Source: Roseateles oligotrophus (lineage in GTDB: Bacteria > Pseudomonadota > Gammaproteobacteria > Burkholderiales > Burkholderiaceae_C). Taken from it: a DNA stretch of 64,000 nt. Both the position numbers and the translations under genes were made by a program. This document shows, piece by piece, positions 8,904 through 15,922 of the stretch (position 1 is the stretch's first letter; every line of letters begins with the position of its first letter). The stretch is from contig NZ_JACHLP010000002.1 in NCBI RefSeq assembly GCF_014204525.1, positions 124,001 through 188,000 of the forward strand, written 5' to 3'. The notes under the pieces were generated by a model, which worked only from the letters and a program-made list of their open reading frames with translations, was not told the DNA's origin and did not search any database.

Positions 8904-9757
8904 TGTTTCCCATGTCTGCTATTTCCGACCCCCACGTTCACAGCTCCTTCTACCGCTTCGTCGCCCTGGCCGAGCCCGAGCGCATCGCCCAGCGCCTGCG
9001 CGAACTAACGACAAAGCTGGGCGGCAACATCCTGGTCGCCCCCGAGGGCATCAGCGCGGCTGTGGCGGGCTTGGCCGAGGATCTGGCCGCCTTCGAGCTG
9101 GCCTTGCAGCAAGACGAGGTGTTTGGCGGCGCGTTTGCGGGCATCTGCTTCAAGCACAGCGCCTGCGCGACCCGGCCCTTCACCCTGATCAAGGTGCATA
9201 CCAAGCCCGAGATCGTGGCCTTCGGCGTGCCCGGCGTCAGCGGCTTGCCCGATGCGGCTAGGCCCGACAGCCATGTCTCGCCCCAGCAATGGCGCGAGCT
9301 GATCCGGCAGCCCGATGTGCTGCTGCTGGACAACCGCAACAGCTTCGAGTTCCGCCTCGGCCGCTTCAAGGGCGCGGTGGATCCGCAGGTGGCACATTTC
9401 CGCGACTTCCCGGCCTATGTGGCCGGCCATGCGGACAAATGGAAGGCGCAGGGCAAACGCATCGCCATGTATTGCACCGGCGGCATCCGCTGCGAGAAAA
9501 CCAGCGCCTGGATGCAGGAGCAAGGCCTCACCGTCTACCAGTTGGACGGCGGCATCGTCAGTTATTTCGAGGCCATGCAGGCCCGCGGTGACGACGCCGC
9601 GGCCGACTGGGAGGGCGAGTGCTTTGTGTTCGACAAACGCATCGCCATCGACACCCAGTTGCAGGAAACCGCCACCACCGCTGAACAGGTCTACGCAGGC
9701 CTGCCCGATGAGGCTTGGCGTTTGGCCCGGGCCAAGCGTCTGGATCCTGCTTCCTGA
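8903..9757 (+). CDS. trhO: tRNA uridine(34) 5-hydroxylase TrhO (YceA/UPF0176, rhodanese fold)
   Basis: 284 residues. The N-terminal acylphosphatase-like domain (YRFVALAEPERIAQRLREL) precedes a rhodanese domain with LLLDNRNSFEFRLGRFKGAVDP and active-site loop CTGGIRCEK (first Cys about residue 191). TrhO makes 5-hydroxyuridine at the tRNA wobble position using oxygen. Its ATG overlaps the previous stop (TGATG, 8901-8905). A second ATG at 8912 would give 281 residues. The coupling to a cysteine desulfurase-rhodanese fusion is notable because both proteins carry reactive rhodanese cysteines. Confidence 0.9.
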   Translation: MFPMSAISDPHVHSSFYRFVALAEPERIAQRLRELTTKLGGNILVAPEGISAAVAGLAEDLAAFELALQQDEVFGGAFAGICFKHSACATRPFTLIKVHTKPEIVAFGVPGVSGLPDAARPDSHVSPQQWRELIRQPDVLLLDNRNSFEFRLGRFKGAVDPQVAHFRDFPAYVAGHADKWKAQGKRIAMYCTGGIRCEKTSAWMQEQGLTVYQLDGGIVSYFEAMQARGDDAAADWEGECFVFDKRIAIDTQLQETATTAEQVYAGLPDEAWRLARAKRLDPAS

Positions 9758-9861
9758 GGCGGACCAAGACCCGCCGCCCCCTCGCACAAGCGCGCTTGCA
9801 CAGCCTCGGCAAGCAGGAAATTGCTGCAGTACTTTGCGCACATATTTGCCGGGAGCTTGGA

Positions 9862-10053
9862 TTGAGGCACTTCATCCTCTTGTTGATTCTGCTGTTGCTG
9901 GCCTATGGCGGCTGGCAGCTGGCCGGTGCGCAACGCCGCCAGCGCCTGCGGCCCCTGCTGGCCAAGCACGGTACCCGCCTGGGCCTGGCCGTGGCCCTGC
10001 TGCTGGCCTTGCTGGTCGCGGCCTATTTCCTGCCCTCTCTGCACCTGTTGTGA
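9862..10053 (+). CDS. Small two-pass membrane protein, unknown
   Basis: 63 residues starting at TTG 9862 with GGGAG upstream. There are two hydrophobic helices (HFILLLILLLLAYGGW and LGLAVALLLALLVAAYFL) joined by a basic loop rich in Arg (AQRRQRLRPLLAKHG), so the loop is probably cytoplasmic. The longer upstream frame has no coding character. It lies 49 bases before the band-7 lipoprotein gene and may be cotranscribed. I do not recognise the family. Confidence 0.6.
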   Translation: MRHFILLLILLLLAYGGWQLAGAQRRQRLRPLLAKHGTRLGLAVALLLALLVAAYFLPSLHLL

Positions 10054-10054
10054 A

Positions 10055-10072
10055 GCGGAGCACTTGCTCCGC
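10055..10072 (+). promoter_or_regulatory. Hairpin between the small membrane protein and the band-7 gene
   Basis: A perfect 7-bp stem, GCGGAGC / GCTCCGC, with loop ACTT starts two bases past the stop of the preceding gene. The nearest T run is about 17 bases further on, so it could be a weak terminator or an mRNA-stabilising stem rather than a strong intrinsic terminator. Confidence 0.4.
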
Positions 10073-10101
10073 CGCCTGCCTAACCTCTTTTTCTTGCTGA
10101 T

Positions 10102-10944
10102 ATGAAATCATTTGCGCGCACCCCTTTGCTGCTTGCCCTGGCTCTGACGCTGAGCGCTTGCAGCCAGATCGACACCGGCAATGTGGGCGTCGAACGTACC
10201 CTGGGCAAGGTGGGCAGCGAAGCCTTGCCGGCCGGGGTCTACTTCACCTTGTTCAAGACGGTGGACGAGTTCACCACCAAGGAGGTCAGCTTCTCGCTCA
10301 ATGACCTGACCCCCAAGAGCCGCGACAACCTGACCATGAAGGACGTGGACCTGGACATTTACTTCAAGACCTCGCCCGCCGCCGTGCCGGGCTTGTACGT
10401 GAAGTACCAGGGCGATGTGGTGATGCACCGCGACATCGTCAATGGCGGCACCAAGGACCTGGTGATTGCCTTCAGCCGCGTCTCGCGCGAGGCGCGCGAA
10501 GCGGTGTACAAGGCCATCGCCCAGCTGGACGCCACCACCATGCACACCAAGCGTACCGAGCTGGCCGAGATGGTGCGCGCCGGCCTGCAGGCCGAGCTGG
10601 ATGCCAATGACAAGGGGGCTTTCGTCGTCACGGCCGTCAATGTGCGCAATCTGCTGACCGATCCGGCCATCGAATCCGCCATCCGCCAGCGCGCCGAGAC
10701 CGATCAGGCGATCGAGAAAAAGCGCAAGGAGATCGAGCTGGCCAAGGCCGAGGCCGAGCGCCTGGTGGTGGAGGCCGAGGGTGCGGCGCGCGCCAACCGC
10801 ATCATCAGCGAGTCGCTGACGCCGGCGCTGAAGGAAATCAAGCTGGCCGAGATCCAGCGCGAGACCGCCATTGCCGTGGCCGGCAAATCGGGCAATACCG
10901 TGTTGCTCAATGGCAATGCCCAGCCCTTGATTCCTATGCGCTGA
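10102..10944 (+). CDS. SPFH/band-7 (prohibitin-like) lipoprotein
   Basis: 280 residues. The N-terminus is a lipoprotein signal ending in LTLSAC, so the protein is anchored at a membrane facing the periplasm, unlike the usual transmembrane SPFH proteins. The band-7 domain covers about residues 25-200 (GNVGVERTLGKV, AESAIRQRAETDQAIEKKRKEIELAKAEAERL in pieces). A long charged helix follows, as in prohibitins that form ring-like oligomers. Membrane-organising or protease-regulating roles are known for the superfamily; the specific role here is unknown. Its last 11 bases overlap the convergent hipA gene. Confidence 0.85.
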   Translation: MKSFARTPLLLALALTLSACSQIDTGNVGVERTLGKVGSEALPAGVYFTLFKTVDEFTTKEVSFSLNDLTPKSRDNLTMKDVDLDIYFKTSPAAVPGLYVKYQGDVVMHRDIVNGGTKDLVIAFSRVSREAREAVYKAIAQLDATTMHTKRTELAEMVRAGLQAELDANDKGAFVVTAVNVRNLLTDPAIESAIRQRAETDQAIEKKRKEIELAKAEAERLVVEAEGAARANRIISESLTPALKEIKLAEIQRETAIAVAGKSGNTVLLNGNAQPLIPMR

Positions 10945-12190
10945 TTCGCTGAGCCGCTTTTTTTGCGTGGGACTTCAAGTCCAGAGCGAGTTTGCTGGTA
11001 AATGTTTTGCCGCCATGGCTGAGCATGGCTTGGAGGTCTTGCAAAGCCTGGTCGATTGCCGCGGGCAGTTTGTTCGCCAAGGCCAGGGCCAGCGATTGCA
11101 GATACTTGGGCTGCATGCTGATTTGCTCTGCCAGGCCTTGCAGCTGAGCCTTGCCAATTTTTCCGGGCTGAAGCTCGCCGCCAATGCTGAAGGCAAATTC
11201 CCTCGATAAGCCGGTGTAGATGCGGGTACACATCATGTCGTAGAAGGGCGTGAGTCGTACCCCTTCTCCTGGCCGTTGATAGATGGAGAGGTTTTTGGCG
11301 TGACTGTCGTTGTTGCCGACAAAGAGGTTGAAGAAGATCCATTGCGCAAAGGCTTGCAGATCCAGGGCGGGGGCCGAGCTGTACTGCCGAATGATTTGTG
11401 CGCATCGCGCCGCGCCGGGCCCCCCCTCTTTCTCGTACTTTCGCTCTGAGCCCAGGCCCGCGATTTGGCAAAAATCGTACTGAATCAAACGCCCCAGCGT
11501 GCCGTCGGCCAGCGTCTGGCGGTCAAAGCGTTCGACGACGCAGGCTTTGGTCAGGGGTTCGTAAAAGACCTTGGCCGTGTTGAGCCCGCAGAGGGCGGCC
11601 GTGCGCATGATGAGGGTCTCATTGGCGGCGGATTCTCTGACTTTCGCCAAGCGCCGGATATCGGGCTTGAGGATGTGGGTGGAGGGGGCTGAGCCTTGGG
11701 GCAGCAGCGGGGTTTGGCCGTCAAAGATGGCGATGGAGGCCTTGTCCTGTGCGCCGGCCAGGGAAATTCTTGTGTTTTCTCCTTGGATCTGAATGGCACC
11801 GGCACTTTTGTTTTTGATCGTGGCGGCCAATGCTTGCCAGCTCGTTTGCTGGTACCGGGGTGCTTGAGGCCGCTGGCCATGAGGCAGCATGACAAAGCCA
11901 CCGGCGGTGTCGCCCGCCACTTCAAGCAGCAGGGAAAAAAGTGTGGAGGCCTTGCGCTGCTCAGACAGGTAGACGCGCAGCTCTCCCTCTGGCAAGAGGT
12001 TCTCAAAAAAGGCCTGCACATGCGGGTTGTCAACCTTGCCCGCCTGCAAAGCAATCACGGACAGGGGGAAGGCGGCTTGACGTGCCAGCCAAGTGGGCGC
12101 GTATTCAAATGCCAGGGGAGAGCTGTCTTGCACCGTCCCCATGAGCTCGGCGCCGTAAAAGACATCCAGTGCGCGTGGTCTTGGATTCAC
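10934..12190 (-). CDS. hipA: HipA-family serine/threonine kinase toxin
   Basis: 418 residues from GTG 12190, which overlaps the hipB stop (GTGA), so the pair is translationally coupled. HipA features are present: the N-terminal subdomain (FENLLPEGELR), the glycine-rich SLAGAQDKA loop (residues 143-151), the catalytic loop GNNDSHAKN (Asp295), and the metal-binding PFYDMM. HipA toxins phosphorylate glutamyl-tRNA synthetase or related targets and slow growth; the target here is not predictable. The gene is less GC-rich than its neighbours, consistent with acquisition. It ends 11 bases inside the convergent band-7 gene. Confidence 0.92.
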   Translation of the reverse strand: MNPRPRALDVFYGAELMGTVQDSSPLAFEYAPTWLARQAAFPLSVIALQAGKVDNPHVQAFFENLLPEGELRVYLSEQRKASTLFSLLLEVAGDTAGGFVMLPHGQRPQAPRYQQTSWQALAATIKNKSAGAIQIQGENTRISLAGAQDKASIAIFDGQTPLLPQGSAPSTHILKPDIRRLAKVRESAANETLIMRTAALCGLNTAKVFYEPLTKACVVERFDRQTLADGTLGRLIQYDFCQIAGLGSERKYEKEGGPGAARCAQIIRQYSSAPALDLQAFAQWIFFNLFVGNNDSHAKNLSIYQRPGEGVRLTPFYDMMCTRIYTGLSREFAFSIGGELQPGKIGKAQLQGLAEQISMQPKYLQSLALALANKLPAAIDQALQDLQAMLSHGGKTFTSKLALDLKSHAKKAAQRISA

Positions 12191-12459
12191 AGCGATCTCG
12201 ACGCTTTCTGTCTGACGACCAACTCCAAACCTAGCAAGTCCAGCACATCCAAAACTTTTTGAACTTGCACCGTGGGCTTGCCTTTTTCGATGTCAACGAT
12301 CAGGCGATTGCCGGTGTTGCCAATACCGGCCAGATCGATTTGGCGCAGCTTCAGCTCGCGCCGTTGCTCACGCACAATGGTCCCAAGTTCGGCTGCCGTG
12401 CGGACGATGAGTGCCGCTCCAGAATGACCGAGCGGGAAATTCAAGGGTGTTTCCGGCAT
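12187..12459 (-). CDS. hipB: HipB-like XRE-family antitoxin and repressor
   Basis: 90 residues. A Cro/C1-type helix-turn-helix is visible (ELGTIVREQRRELKLRQIDLA, then GNTGNRLIVDIEKGKPT), followed by the short strand LLGLELVVRQ found in HipB, which forms the dimer interface. ATG 12459 has AAGG upstream. It should neutralise HipA and repress the operon. Three copies of a TTACC-N4-GGTAA palindrome upstream are the obvious operator candidates, the nearest 16 bases before the start codon. Confidence 0.9.
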   Translation of the reverse strand: MPETPLNFPLGHSGAALIVRTAAELGTIVREQRRELKLRQIDLAGIGNTGNRLIVDIEKGKPTVQVQKVLDVLDLLGLELVVRQKASRSL

Positions 12460-12474
12460 GGTTAGACCTTAAAG

Positions 12475-12488
12475 TTACCGAAGGGTAA
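12475..12488. promoter_or_regulatory. hipBA operator candidate O1 (TTACC-N4-GGTAA)
   Basis: Perfect 5-bp inverted arms TTACC/GGTAA around GAAG, 16 bases upstream of the hipB start codon. It lies over the likely translation-initiation or promoter-proximal region. Same architecture as the two other copies 50 and 100 bases further upstream. Confidence 0.75.
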
Positions 12489-12524
12489 TTTATCATCATT
12501 CATCGCTGGCGTTCGCCTAAGAAA

Positions 12525-12538
12525 TTACCGATTGGTAA
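12525..12538. promoter_or_regulatory. hipBA operator candidate O2 (TTACC-N4-GGTAA)
   Basis: Second copy, spacer GATT, starting exactly 50 bases from O1. It probably overlaps the hipBA promoter in the AT-rich stretch between the sites. Confidence 0.75.
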
Positions 12539-12574
12539 GTTTTTCTTGCTCTGACTGGGTATTGAGTCGAAAAG

Positions 12575-12588
12575 TTACCGGAAGGTAA
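12575..12588. promoter_or_regulatory. hipBA operator candidate O3 (TTACC-N4-GGTAA)
   Basis: Third copy, spacer GGAA, again exactly 50 bases further. It is 130 bases upstream of the divergent MurA-like gene, so HipB bound here could also affect that gene. Confidence 0.75.
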
Positions 12589-12717
12589 TTTTTGAAAATT
12601 CAGTCGGCATCGTGCGGCCTCTACACTGAAGCCGAACATGCCAAGCAGGCAGACCCCTGATAATCGCTCGCCATCTGTTGGCGCCGCGTCGCATCGCAAA
12701 GAACCCGCTCAAACTCC

Positions 12718-14022
12718 ATGTCCAATCTCATCGTCCACGGCGGCACCCCTCTGAAGGGCCGCATCATTCCCTCGGCCAATAAGAACGCCGTGCTGCCGGT
12801 GCTGTGTGCGACGCTGCTGACGCGGGAGCCGGTGCGGCTGCGTGGGGTGCCGGAGATCACCGACGTTAGAAAGATCCTGGAGGTGTTCCGCAGCCTGGGC
12901 AGCCTGGTGTCCATGGACTACGAGACCGGTGTGCTGGACGTGCACCACAAGGACACCCATTTCGACGCGGCCAAGGATCGCCTGCCCGAGGAGATGCGCA
13001 GCTCCATCATGCTGGTGCCCGGCCTGCTGGCGCGCTTTGGCGCCGCCCGCATCGAGGACGATGTGACCGGCTGCACCCTGGGTGTGCGCGAAATCGACCC
13101 GCATGTGGAGGTGTTCCAGCGTTTCGGCGCCCAGGTGGAGCGGCAGAGCGACGGCCTGGTCTTGCAAGTGCCCCAGGCCAAGCTGCGCGCCAACAATCAC
13201 TGGACCGACTACGCCTCCGTCACCACGACCGAGAACTTCGTGCTCTGCGCCGCTCTGGCCGAGGGCCGCTCCACGCTGATGAACGCGGCCTCCGAGCCCC
13301 ATGTGCAGGAGTTCTGCCAGTTCCTGCAGCTGCTGGGCGCCAAGATCGAGGGCCTGGGCACCTCGCGCCTGGCCATCACCGGGGTCGACAGGCTGGGCGG
13401 GGCCGAGTTCAGCTTTGCCGAAGACTTCCACGAGATCGTCACCTTTCTGGCCCTGGGCGCCATCACCGGCGGCCAGGTCGAGGTGCGTAACTCCACGCCC
13501 GAGCAGTTCCCGCTGCTGGACCGCACCTTTGCCAAGTTCGGCGTCGAGATCGTGCACGAGAACGGCTGGTCGCGCGCCGTCACCCACGGCCCGCTGAAGG
13601 TCAAGGAACCCTTCACCCGCAACATCCTGCAAAAGGTCGAGGCGGCGCCCTGGCCTTATGTGCCGGTGGACCTGCTGCCGATTTTTGTGGCCCTGGGCAT
13701 CAAGGCCGAGGGCAGCGTGATGTTCTGGAACAAGATCTACGACGGCGCCATGGGCTGGACCGCGGAGCTGAGCAAATTCGGCGGCCATGCCTTTTTGTCC
13801 GACCCGCACCGCATGGTCACCTTCGGCGGCAAGCCGCTGAATCCGGCCGAGGTGGAAAGCCCCTACATCATCCGGGTCGCCATCGCCCTGCTGATGGTGG
13901 CGGCCAGCATTCCGGGCAAATCGGTGATACGCAACGCCACCCCCATACGCCGCGCCCACCCGCATTTTGTCGAGAACATCTGCAGCCTGGGCGCCCGCAT
14001 CGAGTGGGTCGACAGCGAATAG
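12718..14022 (+). CDS. Divergent MurA-type UDP-GlcNAc 1-carboxyvinyltransferase paralogue
   Basis: 434 residues, EPSP-synthase-like fold with two repeated halves. MurA-like motifs: SANKNAVLPVLCATLL (Lys22-Asn23 substrate contacts), EEMRSSIMLVPGLLARFG, and a reactive-cysteine loop TGCTLGVREIDPH (Cys119, position of the fosfomycin target). The loop lacks the usual PGGC, and the late segment reads FWNKIYDGAMGW where typical MurA has a conserved FENR-type motif. It is therefore probably a paralogue rather than the housekeeping cell-wall enzyme; the ordinary murA is expected elsewhere. It is divergent from hipBA and the likely promoter region contains HipB-type palindromes. Confidence 0.8.
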   Translation: MSNLIVHGGTPLKGRIIPSANKNAVLPVLCATLLTREPVRLRGVPEITDVRKILEVFRSLGSLVSMDYETGVLDVHHKDTHFDAAKDRLPEEMRSSIMLVPGLLARFGAARIEDDVTGCTLGVREIDPHVEVFQRFGAQVERQSDGLVLQVPQAKLRANNHWTDYASVTTTENFVLCAALAEGRSTLMNAASEPHVQEFCQFLQLLGAKIEGLGTSRLAITGVDRLGGAEFSFAEDFHEIVTFLALGAITGGQVEVRNSTPEQFPLLDRTFAKFGVEIVHENGWSRAVTHGPLKVKEPFTRNILQKVEAAPWPYVPVDLLPIFVALGIKAEGSVMFWNKIYDGAMGWTAELSKFGGHAFLSDPHRMVTFGGKPLNPAEVESPYIIRVAIALLMVAASIPGKSVIRNATPIRRAHPHFVENICSLGARIEWVDSE

Positions 14023-14039
14023 CCCGCGCTGTCAGCCCG

Positions 14040-14981
14040 ATGCCAAAGCTTCCGCGCCTGCTTGCCATCGCCGGTTTGTTGCTGGGCCTGTGCAGCCCGG
14101 CCACTCGGGCTGCCGTGCCTGGCGAGGCGGGCGATACCGTCGGCACCATCCACTGGCTGGTGCAGGATCTGCCGCCGCACTTCACGTTCAAGAACGGCCA
14201 GCCGCCGCAGCGGCCGCGGGACCTGGGCAATGGCGAGGTGGACGGCTTTATGCGCCTGCTGATCGCGCGCATGCCGCAGTACCGCCATGAGTTCGTCGAT
14301 GCGGGTTTTCCGCGCTTCGAGGCCCTGGTGCGCCAGGGCCAGGCCCTGTGCTCGGCCCTGCATGTGCGCACGCCCGAGCGCCTGGGTTGGCTGTACTACA
14401 CCCATCTCCACCCGGCCCTGCTGTCGCGCCAGCTGCATGTGGTGGTGCGGCGCGACCAACTGCCCCGCTTCGAGCAGGCCGACGCGCCGGGCCAGACCCT
14501 GAGCCTGGCCGAGATCCTGAAGCGCGAGGATTTGGTGGGCCTGCTGCCGCGCGGCCGCTCCTTCGGCCCGCGCATCGACGGCTTGCTGCAGGCCACCGGC
14601 GAGCGCTCGCCCAAGACCATGGTGATAGGCCGGGGCACCCATCTGCTGTCCATGTTGCGCGCCCAGCGCATGGACTACACGCTGGAATACCCCGCCGTGA
14701 TGGCCGATTACCTCAGCAGCAACGGCGCCGGCGCGGAGCTGTTGGCCCTGCCCATCGCCGAAGGCCGCAGCACCGCCGTGGCCACGGCCGCCTGCAGCCG
14801 CACGCCCGAGGGCCGGCGCCAGATCGAGGCCATTGACCAGGCCGTGCGCAAGCTGGCCCAGGAGCCGCAGCGCGAGGCCTGGATCAAGGCCTGGCGCGGT
14901 CCGCGCCTGGACGAGCAGGATCGCCTGAGCCTGAAGCGCTATATGGACGAGCGTGCCCGCAGCGGGCCGCAGATCGAGTAG
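14040..14981 (+). CDS. Periplasmic solute-binding-like protein (TIGR02285-like)
   Basis: 313 residues from ATG 14040. A signal peptide is clear (MPKLPRLLAIAGLLLGLCS, cleavage near TRA-A). The mature part begins with TIHWLVQDLPPHF and resembles the TIGR02285 group of extracellular proteins with the bacterial solute-binding family 3 fold, which often lack an associated transporter. No permease is adjacent. It follows the MurA paralogue by 17 bases and precedes the pseudouridine synthase by 17 bases on the same strand, so cotranscription is likely. Confidence 0.75.
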   Translation: MPKLPRLLAIAGLLLGLCSPATRAAVPGEAGDTVGTIHWLVQDLPPHFTFKNGQPPQRPRDLGNGEVDGFMRLLIARMPQYRHEFVDAGFPRFEALVRQGQALCSALHVRTPERLGWLYYTHLHPALLSRQLHVVVRRDQLPRFEQADAPGQTLSLAEILKREDLVGLLPRGRSFGPRIDGLLQATGERSPKTMVIGRGTHLLSMLRAQRMDYTLEYPAVMADYLSSNGAGAELLALPIAEGRSTAVATAACSRTPEGRRQIEAIDQAVRKLAQEPQREAWIKAWRGPRLDEQDRLSLKRYMDERARSGPQIE

Positions 14982-14998
14982 GGCCAGGCCTCGCCCGA

Positions 14999-15922
14999 AT
15001 GAGCCGCCCCGCCAAACTCCAGCTGCCCCTGCGCGAGGGCGTCAGCGCCAGCGCCCTGGCCTGCCCGGCCGGGGCTTGGACTTCGCTGCTGGAGTTTTTG
15101 TGTGAACGCCTGCCCTCGGTGAGCCGTGCCGACTGGCTGCTGCGCCTTGCCGCCGGCGAGGTGCTGGACGAGCGGGGTCAGGTCTTGCCCGCCGATGCGC
15201 CCTACCGGCCCGGCCGCCGCATCTACTACTGGCGCTGGCTGGCGCAGGAGGCCGCCATCCCGTTCGAGGCGCAGATCCTGTTCCAGGACGAGTTTCTGCT
15301 GGTCGCAGACAAGCCGCACTTTCTGCCCGTTGTGCCGGCCGGCCGCTATGTGCAGCAAACCCTGCTGACCCGACTCAAAAAAGCCACCGGCCTGGAGGCC
15401 TTGACGCCGGCCCACCGCATCGACCGCGAGACCGCCGGCCTGGTGCTGTTCAGCATTCAAGCGCAGACCCGCGGCGCTTATCAAAACCTGTTCCGTGATC
15501 GCCAGGTCCACAAGGTCTACGAGGCCATCGCGCCGTTTGATGCCGGCCTCAGCTGGCCCTTGCTGCGGCGCAGCCGCATGGCAGAGCGCAGCGAGGCCTT
15601 TATGCAGATGGAAGAGGTGGCCGGCGGCGAAGCCAATGCCGAGACCGAGATCCGCCTGCTCGAACAGCACGGTGGCCTGGCCCGTTATGAGCTGCACCCC
15701 AGCACCGGCCAGAAGCACCAGTTGCGCGTACATATGAACGCCCTGGGCCTGCCCATCCTGGGCGACCGCATCTACCCGCGCTTGCTGCCCGAGCAAAGCG
15801 AGCCCGACTACAGCCGGCCATTGCAGCTACTGGCGCGGGAGCTGAGTTTTATCGACCCTCTCAGCGGTGCAAGGCGCTGCTTCAAAAGCCAGCTCAGCCT
15901 GCAGCTGGGTTCAGCCTTGTAG
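14999..15922 (+). CDS. RluA-family pseudouridine synthase
   Basis: 307 residues. The RluA-type catalytic motif AHRIDRETAGL is present with the nucleophilic Asp, plus the downstream YELHPSTGQKHQLRVHMNALG segment, here split by normal spacing. An N-terminal S4-like region (LLRLAAGEVLDERGQVLPADAPYRPGRRI in pieces) precedes it. It isomerises uridine in rRNA or tRNA; the exact site cannot be read from sequence. The 3' end overlaps the convergent SNF2 gene by 12 bases. Confidence 0.88.
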   Translation: MSRPAKLQLPLREGVSASALACPAGAWTSLLEFLCERLPSVSRADWLLRLAAGEVLDERGQVLPADAPYRPGRRIYYWRWLAQEAAIPFEAQILFQDEFLLVADKPHFLPVVPAGRYVQQTLLTRLKKATGLEALTPAHRIDRETAGLVLFSIQAQTRGAYQNLFRDRQVHKVYEAIAPFDAGLSWPLLRRSRMAERSEAFMQMEEVAGGEANAETEIRLLEQHGGLARYELHPSTGQKHQLRVHMNALGLPILGDRIYPRLLPEQSEPDYSRPLQLLARELSFIDPLSGARRCFKSQLSLQLGSAL

